A stretch of DNA of 6,773 nt. Origin: an uncultured Pedobacter sp. (GTDB taxonomy: Bacteria; Bacteroidota; Bacteroidia; Sphingobacteriales; Sphingobacteriaceae). The stretch spans positions 1 to 6,773 of the forward strand of contig CAMLDJ010000295.1 of NCBI GenBank assembly GCA_946478755.1, written 5' to 3'. The stretch's first letter is position 1, and every line of letters begins with the position of its first letter. The position numbers and the translations under genes were made by a program. The notes beneath the pieces were generated by a model that was given only the letters and a program-made list of their open reading frames with translations, was not told where the DNA came from and did no database searches. Below, piece by piece: positions 1-6,767 of the stretch.

Positions 1-37
1 TTGTGCTTGGAATTAACCGATTAATTCTTTTATTAAA

Positions 38-45
38 TACTTTTG
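38..45 (+). promoter_or_regulatory. Putative -7 promoter element of the sdhCAB operon
   Basis: The octamer TACTTTTG matches the Bacteroidota -7 consensus TAnnTTTG at every defined position and lies 28 bases before the sdhC start. Transcription would begin near base 51, giving a leader of about 20 bases that is very A-rich (bases 51-73), as is common for Bacteroidota mRNAs lacking a Shine-Dalgarno sequence. No well-spaced -33 TTG/TTTG is seen: the nearest TTG, at 7-9, is 28 bases upstream, longer than the usual 17-23. The call therefore rests on the -7 element and its position. Confidence 0.5.
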
Positions 46-73
46 CACATAACAGAAAAAAAACAACAATCTA

Positions 74-754
74 ATGGCAAGTTTCGGAAACGCTTTTTCC
101 TCATCAATTGGAAAAAAATTTATAATGGGCATAACGGGCCTGTTTCTCATTACATTTCTTATCGTGCATTGCTTCCTCAACTCACTGATTTTTGTGAATG
201 ATGGTGGGTTAACATTTAATACTGGTGCACATTTTATGGCTACTAACTGGCTGATCAGAGCAATGGAAGTCGTATTATTTGTGGGATTATTAGCGCATGT
301 TTTCCAGGGATTCAGACTGGTTTTTGAAAATCAGGCGGCACGTCCGGTGAAGTATGCAGTTAACAATGGATCGGCAAACAGTAAATGGTATTCCCGGTCT
401 ATGGGCTTGCTGGGTACTTTACTTTTAATTTTCCTGATCGTTCACATCTCCAAATTCTGGGTGGTTTCGCGCTTTACAGGAATTCCTACAGTAGATGCAA
501 ACGGGCATGAAGATCTGTTTGCTGTGATGGTAAATACTTTTAAAAACCCTTTGTTGGTCTTACTTTACGTATTGGCAATGATCTCGCTGGCCTACCACCT
601 GTTGCATGGATTTGCATCGGCATTCCAAACATTAGGATGGAACCATAAAAAGTATACGCCAATTATTAAAGCGGTTGGTGTATGGTATTCGATTATCATT
701 TCTTTGATTTTTGCATCCATGCCTTTAGCAATTTACCTGGGCCTTATTAAATAA
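74..754 (+). CDS. sdhC: Succinate dehydrogenase/fumarate reductase cytochrome b subunit (b558 family, membrane anchor)
   Basis: This is the membrane anchor of complex II, carrying electrons from the SdhB iron-sulfur clusters through two b haems to quinone, probably menaquinone. The 226-residue protein shows five hydrophobic segments at about 16-35, 60-84, 110-131, 159-183 and 200-222, matching the single-polypeptide dihaem type. The likely haem-ligand histidines, one per helix in helices I-IV, are H32, H75, H124 and H175. The tail of helix IV (H-x3-G, then LGW at 187-189) resembles the same region of the Bacillus and Wolinella anchors. The loop after helix III (about 132-158) looks longer than in those proteins. 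The start is the first ATG after an A-rich leader, giving the typical MASFGNAFSSSIGKK opening. It is the first gene of the operon, 25 bases before sdhA. Family assignment is firm; ligand numbering comes from remembered alignment. Confidence 0.95.
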   Translation: MASFGNAFSSSIGKKFIMGITGLFLITFLIVHCFLNSLIFVNDGGLTFNTGAHFMATNWLIRAMEVVLFVGLLAHVFQGFRLVFENQAARPVKYAVNNGSANSKWYSRSMGLLGTLLLIFLIVHISKFWVVSRFTGIPTVDANGHEDLFAVMVNTFKNPLLVLLYVLAMISLAYHLLHGFASAFQTLGWNHKKYTPIIKAVGVWYSIIISLIFASMPLAIYLGLIK

Positions 755-779
755 TTTTTGATCTTAAAGTTTAAACAAC

Positions 780-2759
780 ATGGCAGAATTAAATGCTCAT
801 ATACCTGAAGGAGAGTTAACAGAGAAATGGACGAAATTACGGTCTTCTATGCCATTGGTTAATCCGGCCAATAAAAGAAGCATAGAAATCATCGTAGTAG
901 GTTCAGGGCTGGCAGGTGCTTCGGCAGCAGCTACCCTTGCTGAAATGGGTTATAAGGTTAAATGTTTTTGTTTCCAGGATTCACCAAGAAGGGCGCACTC
1001 TATTGCGGCCCAGGGTGGTATCAATGCAGCAAAAAATTACCAGAATGATGGAGATAGTACGTATCGGTTGTTTTATGATACGATAAAAGGTGGGGATTAC
1101 CGCTCACGTGAAGCCAACGTACACCGTTTGGCCGAGGTAAGCGCAAATATTATTGATCAGTGTGTTGCCCAGGGTGTGCCCCTGGCCCGGGAGTACGGTG
1201 GTTTGTTAGATAACCGCTCCTTTGGTGGTACACAGGTACAACGTACATTTTATGCCGCCGGACAAACCGGTCAGCAATTGCTTTTAGGTGCCTACAGTGC
1301 TTTAGAGCGTCAGATCGGCATGGGTAAAGTCGAAATGTATACCCGTCATGAAATGCTTGAAGTGGTTGTGGTTGAAGGTAAGGCACGCGGAATCATTGCC
1401 CGTAACCTGCTTTCCGGTGAACTGGAGCGCCATTCAGGACATGCCGTGTTGTTGTGTAGTGGTGGCTACGGGAATGTATTCTACCTGTCTACCAATGCAA
1501 TGGGCAGTAACGTAACCGCCGCATGGAAAGCGCATAAAAAAGGGGCTTTCTTTGGCAATCCCTGCTATACACAGATCCATCCAACCTGTATCCCGGTTTC
1601 CGGCGATCACCAGTCTAAACTGACCCTGATGTCTGAGTCCTTGCGAAATGACGGAAGGATCTGGGTGCCTAAGAAAAAAGACGATCCGCGTAAAGCTTCA
1701 GAAATTCCTGAAGACGAAAGAGATTATTATCTGGAGCGCAGATATCCTGCTTTTGGTAATCTGGTTCCACGTGACGTGGCTTCCAGAGCGGCTAAAGAGC
1801 GTTGCGATGCAGGTTATGGCGTAGGTGCATCTAAGCTGGCTGTTTATCTTGATTTTAAAGCCAATACTGAGCGTTATGGCCGCATTGAAGCAAATAAACA
1901 AAATATTCATAATCCTGATCAGGAAACCTGCATGCGCTTAGGCCGTGAGGTGATCAAAGAGAAATATGGTAACCTGTTTGATATGTACGCACAGATTACA
2001 GGAGAAGATCCTTATGAACTGCCAATGCGTATTTATCCTGCGGTTCATTATACCATGGGAGGACTATGGGTCGATTATAACTTAATGACTACAGTGCCGG
2101 GCCTATATGCCTTGGGAGAAGCAAACTTCTCCGATCACGGGGCGAACCGTTTAGGCGCTTCTGCTTTGATGCAGGGGCTGGCTGATGGTTATTTTGTAAT
2201 TCCTTATACGATTGGTGCTTATTTATCCAAGGAGCTGGCTACAAAACCAATTCCTCATGACCATCCGGCATTTGTAGAAGCTGAAGCCAGTGCTAAATCT
2301 ATCATCGATAAATTCTTTGCCATTAAAGGAAGCAAATCTGTAGATCATTTCCACAAAAAATTAGGGAAGATCATGTGGGAGAAATGCGGTATGGCGCGTA
2401 ATGCAAAGGGGCTGACTGAGGCTATTGCTGAAATTCAGGAGCTGCGTAGAGAGTTCTGGACTGACCTGCGTGTACCGGGAGATGCAAATGAATTTAACCC
2501 CGAGTTGGAAAAAGCAGGACGTGTGGCCGACTTTATCGAGCTTGGCGAGCTGATGTGCATAGACGCACTGAACAGAAATGAGTCTTGCGGAGGTCACTTC
2601 AGGGAAGAATATCAGACTGAAGAGGGAGAAGCGATGCGTGATGACGAAAACTACGCTTATGTTGCGGCATGGGAATATAAAGAGGGTGTTCAATTTGAGC
2701 TGCACAAGGAAAAGCTGGAGTTTGAAAACATTAAGGTTGCACAAAGAAGTTATAAATAA
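780..2759 (+). CDS. sdhA: Succinate dehydrogenase/fumarate reductase flavoprotein subunit
   Basis: This is the catalytic subunit, interconverting succinate and fumarate at a covalently bound FAD on the cytoplasmic face. The 659-residue protein begins with a Rossmann dinucleotide motif, GSGLAG at 41-46. H73 in [11 protein letters not shown] is the expected covalent FAD-attachment histidine. Active-site residues recognisable by motif are H267 (QIHPT), R331 (VPRDVASRA, the proton-transfer arginine), H423 (HYTMGG) and R457 ([10 protein letters not shown]). The C-terminal helical domain ends with the conserved GGHFREEY and RDDENYAY segments (604-627). Length and motif order fit the larger Bacteroidota/epsilonproteobacterial type, about 640-660 residues. 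All key residues are present and there is no sign of disruption. The sequence alone does not separate dehydrogenase from fumarate reductase; the aerobic lineage and the anchor type favour succinate oxidation. It lies between sdhC and sdhB with gaps of 25 and 26 bases. Confidence 0.97.
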   Translation: MAELNAHIPEGELTEKWTKLRSSMPLVNPANKRSIEIIVVGSGLAGASAAATLAEMGYKVKCFCFQDSPRRAHSIAAQGGINAAKNYQNDGDSTYRLFYDTIKGGDYRSREANVHRLAEVSANIIDQCVAQGVPLAREYGGLLDNRSFGGTQVQRTFYAAGQTGQQLLLGAYSALERQIGMGKVEMYTRHEMLEVVVVEGKARGIIARNLLSGELERHSGHAVLLCSGGYGNVFYLSTNAMGSNVTAAWKAHKKGAFFGNPCYTQIHPTCIPVSGDHQSKLTLMSESLRNDGRIWVPKKKDDPRKASEIPEDERDYYLERRYPAFGNLVPRDVASRAAKERCDAGYGVGASKLAVYLDFKANTERYGRIEANKQNIHNPDQETCMRLGREVIKEKYGNLFDMYAQITGEDPYELPMRIYPAVHYTMGGLWVDYNLMTTVPGLYALGEANFSDHGANRLGASALMQGLADGYFVIPYTIGAYLSKELATKPIPHDHPAFVEAEASAKSIIDKFFAIKGSKSVDHFHKKLGKIMWEKCGMARNAKGLTEAIAEIQELRREFWTDLRVPGDANEFNPELEKAGRVADFIELGELMCIDALNRNESCGGHFREEYQTEEGEAMRDDENYAYVAAWEYKEGVQFELHKEKLEFENIKVAQRSYK

Positions 2760-2785
2760 TAGCTAAGTACTAAAATCTCAATATC

Positions 2786-3556
2786 ATGAGTACAGGAAAT
2801 ATGAATTTAACGCTGAAGATCTGGCGTCAAAAAAATAACAAAGCCAAGGGTAATTTGGTTGATTATAAACTATCAGAGATCTCCCCTGATATGTCCTTCT
2901 TAGAAATGTTTGATGTTCTGAACGAACAGTTGATAGCTAAGGGCGACGAGCCTGTTGTGTTTGATCATGACTGCAGAGAGGGAATCTGTGGTGCATGCTC
3001 TATGTTTATCAATGGCAGACCGCACGGGCCAAAAGACCTGGTTACCACGTGTCAGTTGCACATGCGTTCATTTAAGGACGGCGATACCATCGTTGTCGAG
3101 CCTTGGCGTGCGAAGGCATTTCCCGTTATTAAAGATTTGACGGTAGATAGATCCGCGTTTGACAGAGTTATTGCCGCAGGGGGCTTTATTTCTGTGAATA
3201 CAGGGAATGCGCAGGACGCCAATAGTGTTCCAATCCCTAAAGTACAGGCTGATTCCGCTTTTGAGGCTGCGGCCTGTATTGGATGTGGGGCTTGTGTAGC
3301 CACCTGTAAAAATGCGTCTGCTATGCTTTTTGTATCTGCTAAGATCTCACAGCTAGCCCAGCTGCCGCAAGGACAGCCTGAACGTTACCGCAGGGTGCAA
3401 AGCATGGTCGCGCAGATGGATGCCGAAGGATTTGGTAATTGTACCAACACAGGAGCTTGTGAGGCAGAGTGCCCGAAAGGCATATCTTTAGAGAACATTG
3501 CACGTATGAACAGAGATTTTTATTCTGCAAAATTTGTATCTGAGGAAGATATTTAA
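2786..3556 (+). CDS. sdhB: Succinate dehydrogenase/fumarate reductase iron-sulfur subunit
   Basis: This subunit wires the flavin of SdhA to the haems of SdhC through three iron-sulfur clusters. The 256-residue protein has an N-terminal plant-type ferredoxin domain with [2Fe-2S] ligands C63, C68, C71 and C89 (motif CREGICGAC). A C-terminal bacterial ferredoxin domain follows. By family pattern, C164, C167, C170 and C229 hold the [4Fe-4S] cluster, and C174, C219 and C225 hold the [3Fe-4S] cluster. All eleven expected cysteines are present. The ATG at 2786 is preferred because it keeps a short N-terminal extension and sits 26 bases after the sdhA stop; a second in-frame ATG at codon 6 is possible. 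There is no Shine-Dalgarno sequence. It is the last gene of the operon and is followed by a hairpin terminator. Confidence 0.96.
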   Translation: MSTGNMNLTLKIWRQKNNKAKGNLVDYKLSEISPDMSFLEMFDVLNEQLIAKGDEPVVFDHDCREGICGACSMFINGRPHGPKDLVTTCQLHMRSFKDGDTIVVEPWRAKAFPVIKDLTVDRSAFDRVIAAGGFISVNTGNAQDANSVPIPKVQADSAFEAAACIGCGACVATCKNASAMLFVSAKISQLAQLPQGQPERYRRVQSMVAQMDAEGFGNCTNTGACEAECPKGISLENIARMNRDFYSAKFVSEEDI

Positions 3557-3582
3557 TAGTTTTATAGAACGAGACAAGGTAT

Positions 3583-3625
3583 TACACAAAGAAACCCGGC
3601 CATATTGACCGGGTTTCTTTGTGTA
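3583..3625. terminator. Long perfect hairpin between convergent transcripts (bidirectional terminator)
   Basis: Bases 3583-3599 and 3609-3625 form a perfect 17-bp inverted repeat around a 9-base loop. The loop-proximal half of the stem is GC-rich (AAACCCGG/CCGGGTTT). It sits in the 83-base gap between the sdhB stop and the stop of the minus-strand peptidase gene, so it can end both transcripts. No U-tract follows the stem on either strand; the 3' arm itself is U-rich in both directions. The hairpin is certain from sequence; the terminator role is inferred from position. Confidence 0.8.
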
Positions 3626-3639
3626 GGAAATTGTCGTAA

Positions 3640-5700
3640 TTATTGCTCCTTTTTTTCTTTTATTTCGACTTTTTGCAAGGTCTTAGCACCTTTACTGGTG
3701 ATGATGACCACCCCATGAGCTCCTCTTGCTCCGTATATAGCGGTAGCCGAGGCATCTTTGAGCACGGAAATGGACTCAATTTTATTGGGTTCAATGGACT
3801 GGATGTCCAGATTGTCGGCTATTTCCCCATCTAACACGTAAAGAGGCGCATTTGCTGTCTTTTCACCGGGTGCTATTGTTTTGCCCTGGTCGTCAGTAAA
3901 ACGGATCCCGAGGCCGTTTTGGTTTTGTCCAGGTTTTGCACGCTGATCAGCAGGTTTGCTTAAATTAAAACCGATCGGGAGGTTGTACTTAACGCGCACA
4001 TTTTTGCCATCAGCCATTCCCGGAATCCACTTCGGTGATTCTTCCAATACCCTTACCGCTTCTTCATCTGTACCTGAGCCTAAGCCTCTTTCCACCTGAA
4101 CATTGCTCAGGCTGCCATCTGTTTCAACAATAAAAGAAAGGAATACCTTGCCCTGAACCTTATTCTTTTGTGCTTCCTGAGGGTACTTTATGTTTTTTTG
4201 CAAGTAAGCATAAAACGCTGACATTCCACCGTTAAAGGTGGGTTGTTTGTCGATGGAAACAAAGTCGTGAACTTTGCTGTCATCATCTGACGAGGAACCG
4301 GTTCCTTTAGCCTCTACTCCGTAGCCCGTTACCACAATTTCACGCAAGTCCTTAACTTTACTGCCCGAGGCTCCGGCTTTTTTAGAATCCCCACCATAGC
4401 CCATTACGACAATGTCACTTAAAGCAGTATAACCGGTCAGCTGTGCAATATTTTCATCTTTTTCCCCTGCCTTGTTGTCATCCAGTATAAATTTGAACCT
4501 TAATGTATAGTTACCATTTTTAATTGCATTATAGCCAGGATAGCTTACAATGATCCTCATGGCCTCAGCATCGCAGCCAGCGCCTAACCTCGTCACCACA
4601 ACGGCGTCTTCCACTGCACCGTCTGCAATTTTAAATTTAATCATGGCATTGCCCCCTACCATAGCTTTTCGTGCTTCTGCGGGATACCGCACTGATTTTT
4701 TCGCATATCTGTAGAATTCCTCCCATCCTGGTTGTATCCTTGTCTGCAAAGTAACCTGATCCTGTGTTCGCAGGGAACCTGGCACTGACCGGGCGATGGA
4801 AGCTTGTACCACCTCTTGAACGACCTCCATTGGTGTATTTAAAGGAATCTCATTGGCTATGGCCTGAATATTTTTATTTTCTCTGATGGTGGCCGAAGAC
4901 ATCGTTAATGCGATGGCAAACAGCGGCAGAAACAAGCCGTATTTTAAGATAGCGGCTTTTCTTGATCTTGGTTTATGTAACATAAAAATTCTTTTTTTGA
5001 TAAGTGATTTATTAAAAAAACTATTGGTTAAGGTACTGGCAGGTACCCCAAAAGCATTGCTGAGGAGCAATAGCGCATATTCCTCTTTGTCGCCCTGGAA
5101 TTTCGCTGCTGCCTCGTCTGCCAGATATTCATGGATTTGTTTTACCGCTTTTTTGTAAACGTAGATAATCGGATTGAACCAGGTAAAGATGGCCAGTGCT
5201 TCAAACAGAAGAACATCCAGGCTATGCAGCTGCTGCGTGTGAATTTCCTCATGCTTAAAAATGGTTGATAACCGGGGCAGGTTTTCATCGATCCTTCTCA
5301 GTTTAAAAAAAGAAAAGGCCATCCCCGGATTCGTTTCTTTTAGCAGTTTGGTGATTGCAAATAGCTGCCATAAAAATTTCGCGCTAAAGAACAACACGCC
5401 TGTAAGGTAAATGAAGACAACGATGTTGCCCGGACTAAACCTGTCATGAGCATTATCAGCTACAATTACCTGTGTCATCAGGTCGTTCAGCTGTTCAACA
5501 CCAATATATACCGGCTGTGTTGCAGGCTGTATAAACCATTCGAATCTTAAAAATGGAATAGCCAGTGAAAACAGGCCCGCCGAAAGCAGGTAAATGCGGT
5601 TAAGGGTGAAATAGGTTTCCTTGTCTAACAAGAACCTATAGAAGCCATAAAATACCAGGAGGTAAATGTTGACTTGCAGCATATAATGTGCCCAGCTCAT
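3640..5700 (-). CDS. BlaR1-type M56 membrane metallopeptidase with TonB C-terminal-like domains and a SusC-like plug signature
   Basis: This 686-residue protein is the probable sensor and antirepressor partner of the adjacent BlaI-like gene. Hydrophobic segments lie at about 6-25, 36-54, 91-116 and 250-270. The M56 zinc-protease region lies between the third and fourth, with HEEIH at 150-154 and E191 in HEYLADEAA as likely third ligand, 37 residues after H154 as I recall for staphylococcal BlaR1. After the last helix come a divergent TonB C-terminal-like domain (about 323-406), two tandem TonB-box-like segments (427-436 and 452-461), and a canonical TonB C-terminal domain (about 486-579, with the YPxEA and WIPG motifs). 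The end (618-670) resembles the SusC/RagA plug signature: PLYVLDG, then [19 protein letters not shown] and GVVIIT. No penicillin-binding sensor domain is present, so a beta-lactam response is not implied. The start ATG overlaps the repressor stop (ATGA). Family is firm; signal and substrate are unknown. Confidence 0.9.
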   Translation of the reverse strand: MSWAHYMLQVNIYLLVFYGFYRFLLDKETYFTLNRIYLLSAGLFSLAIPFLRFEWFIQPATQPVYIGVEQLNDLMTQVIVADNAHDRFSPGNIVVFIYLTGVLFFSAKFLWQLFAITKLLKETNPGMAFSFFKLRRIDENLPRLSTIFKHEEIHTQQLHSLDVLLFEALAIFTWFNPIIYVYKKAVKQIHEYLADEAAAKFQGDKEEYALLLLSNAFGVPASTLTNSFFNKSLIKKRIFMLHKPRSRKAAILKYGLFLPLFAIALTMSSATIRENKNIQAIANEIPLNTPMEVVQEVVQASIARSVPGSLRTQDQVTLQTRIQPGWEEFYRYAKKSVRYPAEARKAMVGGNAMIKFKIADGAVEDAVVVTRLGAGCDAEAMRIIVSYPGYNAIKNGNYTLRFKFILDDNKAGEKDENIAQLTGYTALSDIVVMGYGGDSKKAGASGSKVKDLREIVVTGYGVEAKGTGSSSDDDSKVHDFVSIDKQPTFNGGMSAFYAYLQKNIKYPQEAQKNKVQGKVFLSFIVETDGSLSNVQVERGLGSGTDEEAVRVLEESPKWIPGMADGKNVRVKYNLPIGFNLSKPADQRAKPGQNQNGLGIRFTDDQGKTIAPGEKTANAPLYVLDGEIADNLDIQSIEPNKIESISVLKDASATAIYGARGAHGVVIITSKGAKTLQKVEIKEKKEQ
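3691..3849 (-). other. SusC/RagA-type plug signature within the M56 peptidase (residues 618-670)
   Basis: The last 70 residues include [12 protein letters not shown], followed by [19 protein letters not shown] and [17 protein letters not shown]. This order matches the signature at the end of the plug domain of SusC/RagA TonB-dependent receptors (PLYVVDG, then [35 protein letters not shown], from family knowledge). Only this part of a plug is present and no beta-barrel follows. It ends 16 residues before the stop. Confidence 0.85.
3964..4245 (-). other. Canonical TonB C-terminal-like domain within the M56 peptidase (about residues 486-579)
   Basis: The segment has the typical order for this fold: [21 protein letters not shown], then [21 protein letters not shown], a conserved [14 protein letters not shown] helix, and [21 protein letters not shown]. 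TonB C-terminal domains bind TonB-box peptides of outer-membrane receptors in the periplasm. In Bacteroidota M56 proteins this domain is common as a C-terminal extension; its partner is not known. Confidence 0.85.
4315..4422 (-). repeat. Tandem 25-residue repeat carrying TonB-box-like motifs (residues 427-462 of the M56 peptidase)
   Basis: [17 protein letters not shown] (from residue 427) and [17 protein letters not shown] (from residue 452) are two copies spaced exactly 25 residues apart. Both resemble the LDEVVVVGYGTQKK sequence that precedes the plug in SusC-like receptors and contains the TonB box. The corresponding DNA is still visibly similar between copies, consistent with an internal duplication. 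Confidence 0.75.
4483..4734 (-). other. Divergent TonB C-terminal-like domain within the M56 peptidase (about residues 323-406)
   Basis: The segment keeps the outline of the fold: [19 protein letters not shown], then [17 protein letters not shown], a [13 protein letters not shown] helix, and an alternating final strand ([10 protein letters not shown]). The WxPG turn is replaced by [10 protein letters not shown]. It appears to be a degenerate copy of the second domain's family, so the protein has two such modules on either side of the TonB-box-like repeats. Confidence 0.6.
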
Positions 5701-6074
5701 CTTGGTCTGTTTTTAATTTTGTTAATCATTTTGAGGATTTCGTCCACATCGCTCAGGTCGAGCTTTTCTTCTTTAACAAAGAAGGAGAACATGCTCTCTA
5801 CAGAGTTTTCAAAGTAGCCGTCCAGCAATTTTTCTGTAGCATGACGTTTATAATCTTCCTTGCTGATGAGGGGATAGTACTGATGCGATTTACCGAATGC
5901 CTCATGTCCAATAAATCCTTTGGTTTCCAGTATGCGAATGATGGTAGACACGGTATTGTATGCCGGTTTGGGCTCTGGTAAATAATCCATCACCTCTTTC
6001 ACAAATCCTTTTTCTATTTGCCAGATGATCTGCATAATTTGTTCTTCGGCCTTTGTTAGATCCTTTATATCCAT
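5697..6074 (-). CDS. BlaI/MecI/CopY-family transcriptional repressor
   Basis: This 125-residue protein is a cytoplasmic DNA-binding repressor of the BlaI/MecI family, which normally runs about 120-130 residues. The N-terminal half is a winged helix: [14 protein letters not shown] (6-19), a VKEVMDYL helix, the recognition helix around [17 protein letters not shown] (39-55), and a wing at about 56-70 ([15 protein letters not shown]). The C-terminal half (72-120) is amphipathic and should form the dimer interface. It contains [17 protein letters not shown] (97-113), near where staphylococcal BlaI is cleaved. The stop overlaps the start of the M56 peptidase gene by 4 bases (ATGA), implying coupled translation and the usual repressor-peptidase pairing. 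Autoregulation is likely, since two palindromes lie in its promoter. The family is certain; the regulon beyond this operon is unknown. Confidence 0.93.
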   Translation of the reverse strand: MDIKDLTKAEEQIMQIIWQIEKGFVKEVMDYLPEPKPAYNTVSTIIRILETKGFIGHEAFGKSHQYYPLISKEDYKRHATEKLLDGYFENSVESMFSFFVKEEKLDLSDVDEILKMINKIKNRPR

Positions 6075-6171
6075 AATGTATTTGAATTAGTTGACATGGG
6101 TTTCCATATTAAGTTTTACTATTGCTGTTAATGTAATTCATTATTCCGCTTAACGCGTATTTGGCGGTATA

Positions 6172-6185
6172 ACTAAATATTTAGT
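6172..6185. promoter_or_regulatory. Putative repressor operator O1 (perfect palindrome)
   Basis: ACTAAATATTTAGT is a perfect 14-bp palindrome. It lies just downstream of the proposed -7 element of the repressor promoter, over the expected transcription start. BlaI-family dimers bind palindromes of this size; the sequence shares its ACTAA/TTAGT arms with the second site. Binding is inferred. Confidence 0.65.
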
Positions 6186-6186
6186 A

Positions 6187-6217
6187 TAAACTTATAACTA
6201 ATATTTTAGTTTTCAAA
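6187..6217 (-). promoter_or_regulatory. Putative promoter of the repressor-peptidase operon
   Basis: On the minus strand, TTTG (6217-6214) is followed after 19 bases by TAAGTTTA (6194-6187). These match the Bacteroidota -33 TTTG and -7 TAnnTTTG elements, with one mismatch in the last base of the -7 box and a normal spacer. Transcription should start near 6180, leaving a leader of about 105 bases. Palindrome O2 fills the spacer and O1 covers the start region, so a bound repressor would block polymerase. Confidence 0.6.
6196..6211. promoter_or_regulatory. Putative repressor operator O2
   Basis: AACTAATATTTTAGTT has 6-bp arms (AACTAA/TTAGTT) around a 4-base centre. It sits wholly within the 19-base spacer of the proposed promoter. 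Its centre is 25 bp from the centre of O1 and the arm sequence is the same, suggesting that two repressor dimers bind the same promoter. Confidence 0.6.
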
Positions 6218-6269
6218 ATATTTCTGTGGAAAAATTTTAAAGATGTATTCATTCAGGCAACAAAGGCGC

Positions 6270-6297
6270 AAAAAAAAAATGGCGGTATCCACCGCCA
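6270..6297 (-). terminator. Intrinsic terminator downstream of the small membrane-peptide gene
   Basis: On the minus strand, a perfect 7-bp GC-rich stem (TGGCGGT/ACCGCCA, bases 6297-6291 and 6286-6280) with a 4-base loop is followed by ten consecutive T residues (6279-6270). This is a textbook Rho-independent terminator. It lies about 90 bases after the stop of the 57-codon gene and before the repressor promoter, separating the two transcripts. Confidence 0.85.
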
Positions 6298-6389
6298 GAT
6301 TTATTATTAACTAAACTAAATTTACCTGTTGAACCCGCTGCAATGTATAAAGTTGTGCGGGTGAGATGATGCCATTTCCGAGTAGCCTG

Positions 6390-6563
6390 CTACCTGGAAA
6401 ATGGATTTACTGCTTTGATGAAGGTACTTTTTGAAGCGGGAGACTTTGAAGCCATCTCTTCATTTTTAATATCAGAACCAGCTGTTACAAAGGTTAATAA
6501 TATCATGATAAAGACCGGAACCAGCAGCAGTAAAAATGGTGAAGTATTTGCTAACTTTTTCAT
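6390..6563 (-). CDS. Small single-helix membrane or exported peptide, uncharacterised
   Basis: The 57-residue product starts MKKLANTSPF and continues with an unbroken hydrophobic stretch (about 9-28, including LLLLVPVFIMILLTFV). A polar, lysine- and serine-rich tail follows (29-57, ending AVNPFSR). The two N-terminal lysines plus hydrophobic core suit either an N-terminal membrane anchor with the tail outside or a signal peptide. VTA-GS at 26-30 could be a signal peptidase I site. There is no lipobox cysteine and no known domain. The start is the ATG after an AT-rich leader lacking a Shine-Dalgarno sequence. Codon use looks normal for the neighbours, and a strong terminator lies in the correct place and orientation, which supports a real gene. 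It reads in the same direction as the repressor gene but as a separate unit. Function is not recognised. Confidence 0.65.
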   Translation of the reverse strand: MKKLANTSPFLLLLVPVFIMILLTFVTAGSDIKNEEMASKSPASKSTFIKAVNPFSR

Positions 6564-6753
6564 AAGTATAGATTTGTTTTTTAAAGGTTATGAAGGTATC
6601 ATGATCATATTTTTCACTTGCATCTATTTGTTTTTTGTGTTCAAGAGCGCGCAAGCTCGGTTCATTTCTATTTGTGAGTGTCTGCTCATGATGGTTTCAT
6701 AAGTTGGTGTTGTTGTATTTGATGAAACAAATAGAATAAATAAAAACAGCCTG

Positions 6754-6767
6754 CTAAAATGTTTTAG
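6754..6767. repeat. AT-rich palindrome near the window edge
   Basis: CTAAAATGTTTTAG has perfect 6-bp arms around TG. The outer CTAA/TTAG bases resemble the repressor operators, but the arms are two bases further apart (14 rather than 12 bp across CTAA...TTAG). It could be a related operator belonging to a gene outside the window, or chance in AT-rich DNA. Confidence 0.35.

Larger units (their letters stand above)
6075..6389. other. Intergenic region between the repressor gene and the small membrane-peptide gene
   Basis: This 315-base stretch holds no credible coding sequence. Read on the minus strand from high to low coordinates, it contains a weak hairpin (6333-6362), the terminator of the small gene (6270-6297), and the repressor promoter with its two palindromes (6172-6217). 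A leader of about 100 bases (6075 to about 6180) then runs to the repressor start, with no evident structure. On the plus strand, two ACTAAA half-sites resembling the operator arms stand in tandem at 6310-6315 and 6315-6320. Confidence 0.7.

Noticed and set aside
751..760. TAATTTTTG between sdhC and sdhA as an internal promoter
   Set aside because: It needs three rather than two bases between TA and TTTG, and T-rich intergenic DNA makes such matches likely by chance. A 25-base gap points to co-transcription.
1150..1386. Open frames antisense to or overlapping sdhA and sdhB (also 1698-1910, 2361-2744, 2578-2766, 2955-3140, 3052-3303 and 3339-3530)
   Set aside because: They are shadows of strongly conserved coding sequence. 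Their products resemble nothing recognisable and they have no start context or spacing of their own.
4886..5158. Plus-strand open frames opposite the peptidase and repressor genes (also 3643-3834 and 5688-5981)
   Set aside because: These are antisense shadows of genes with clear family membership.
3640..6074. A beta-lactamase-type antibiotic resistance regulator
   Set aside because: The repressor-peptidase pair belongs to the BlaI/BlaR1 families, but the peptidase lacks a penicillin-binding sensor domain and no beta-lactamase gene is present. A resistance role is not supported.
6472..6654. Minus-strand open frame of 60 codons overlapping the small peptide gene
   Set aside because: It is out of frame with the small hydrophobic-peptide gene and its product shows no coherent hydrophobic pattern or motif. 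The overlapping 57-codon frame explains the region better.
6641..6660. GAGC-GCGCAA-GCTC as a hairpin terminator or operator
   Set aside because: The stem is only 4 bp and no T-tract follows, so it is likely chance.
6415..6702. Plus-strand open frame of 95 codons opposite the small peptide gene
   Set aside because: It runs antisense to the small gene and through its AT-rich upstream region. Its hydrophobicity reflects the T-rich strand, and no terminator or family resemblance supports it.
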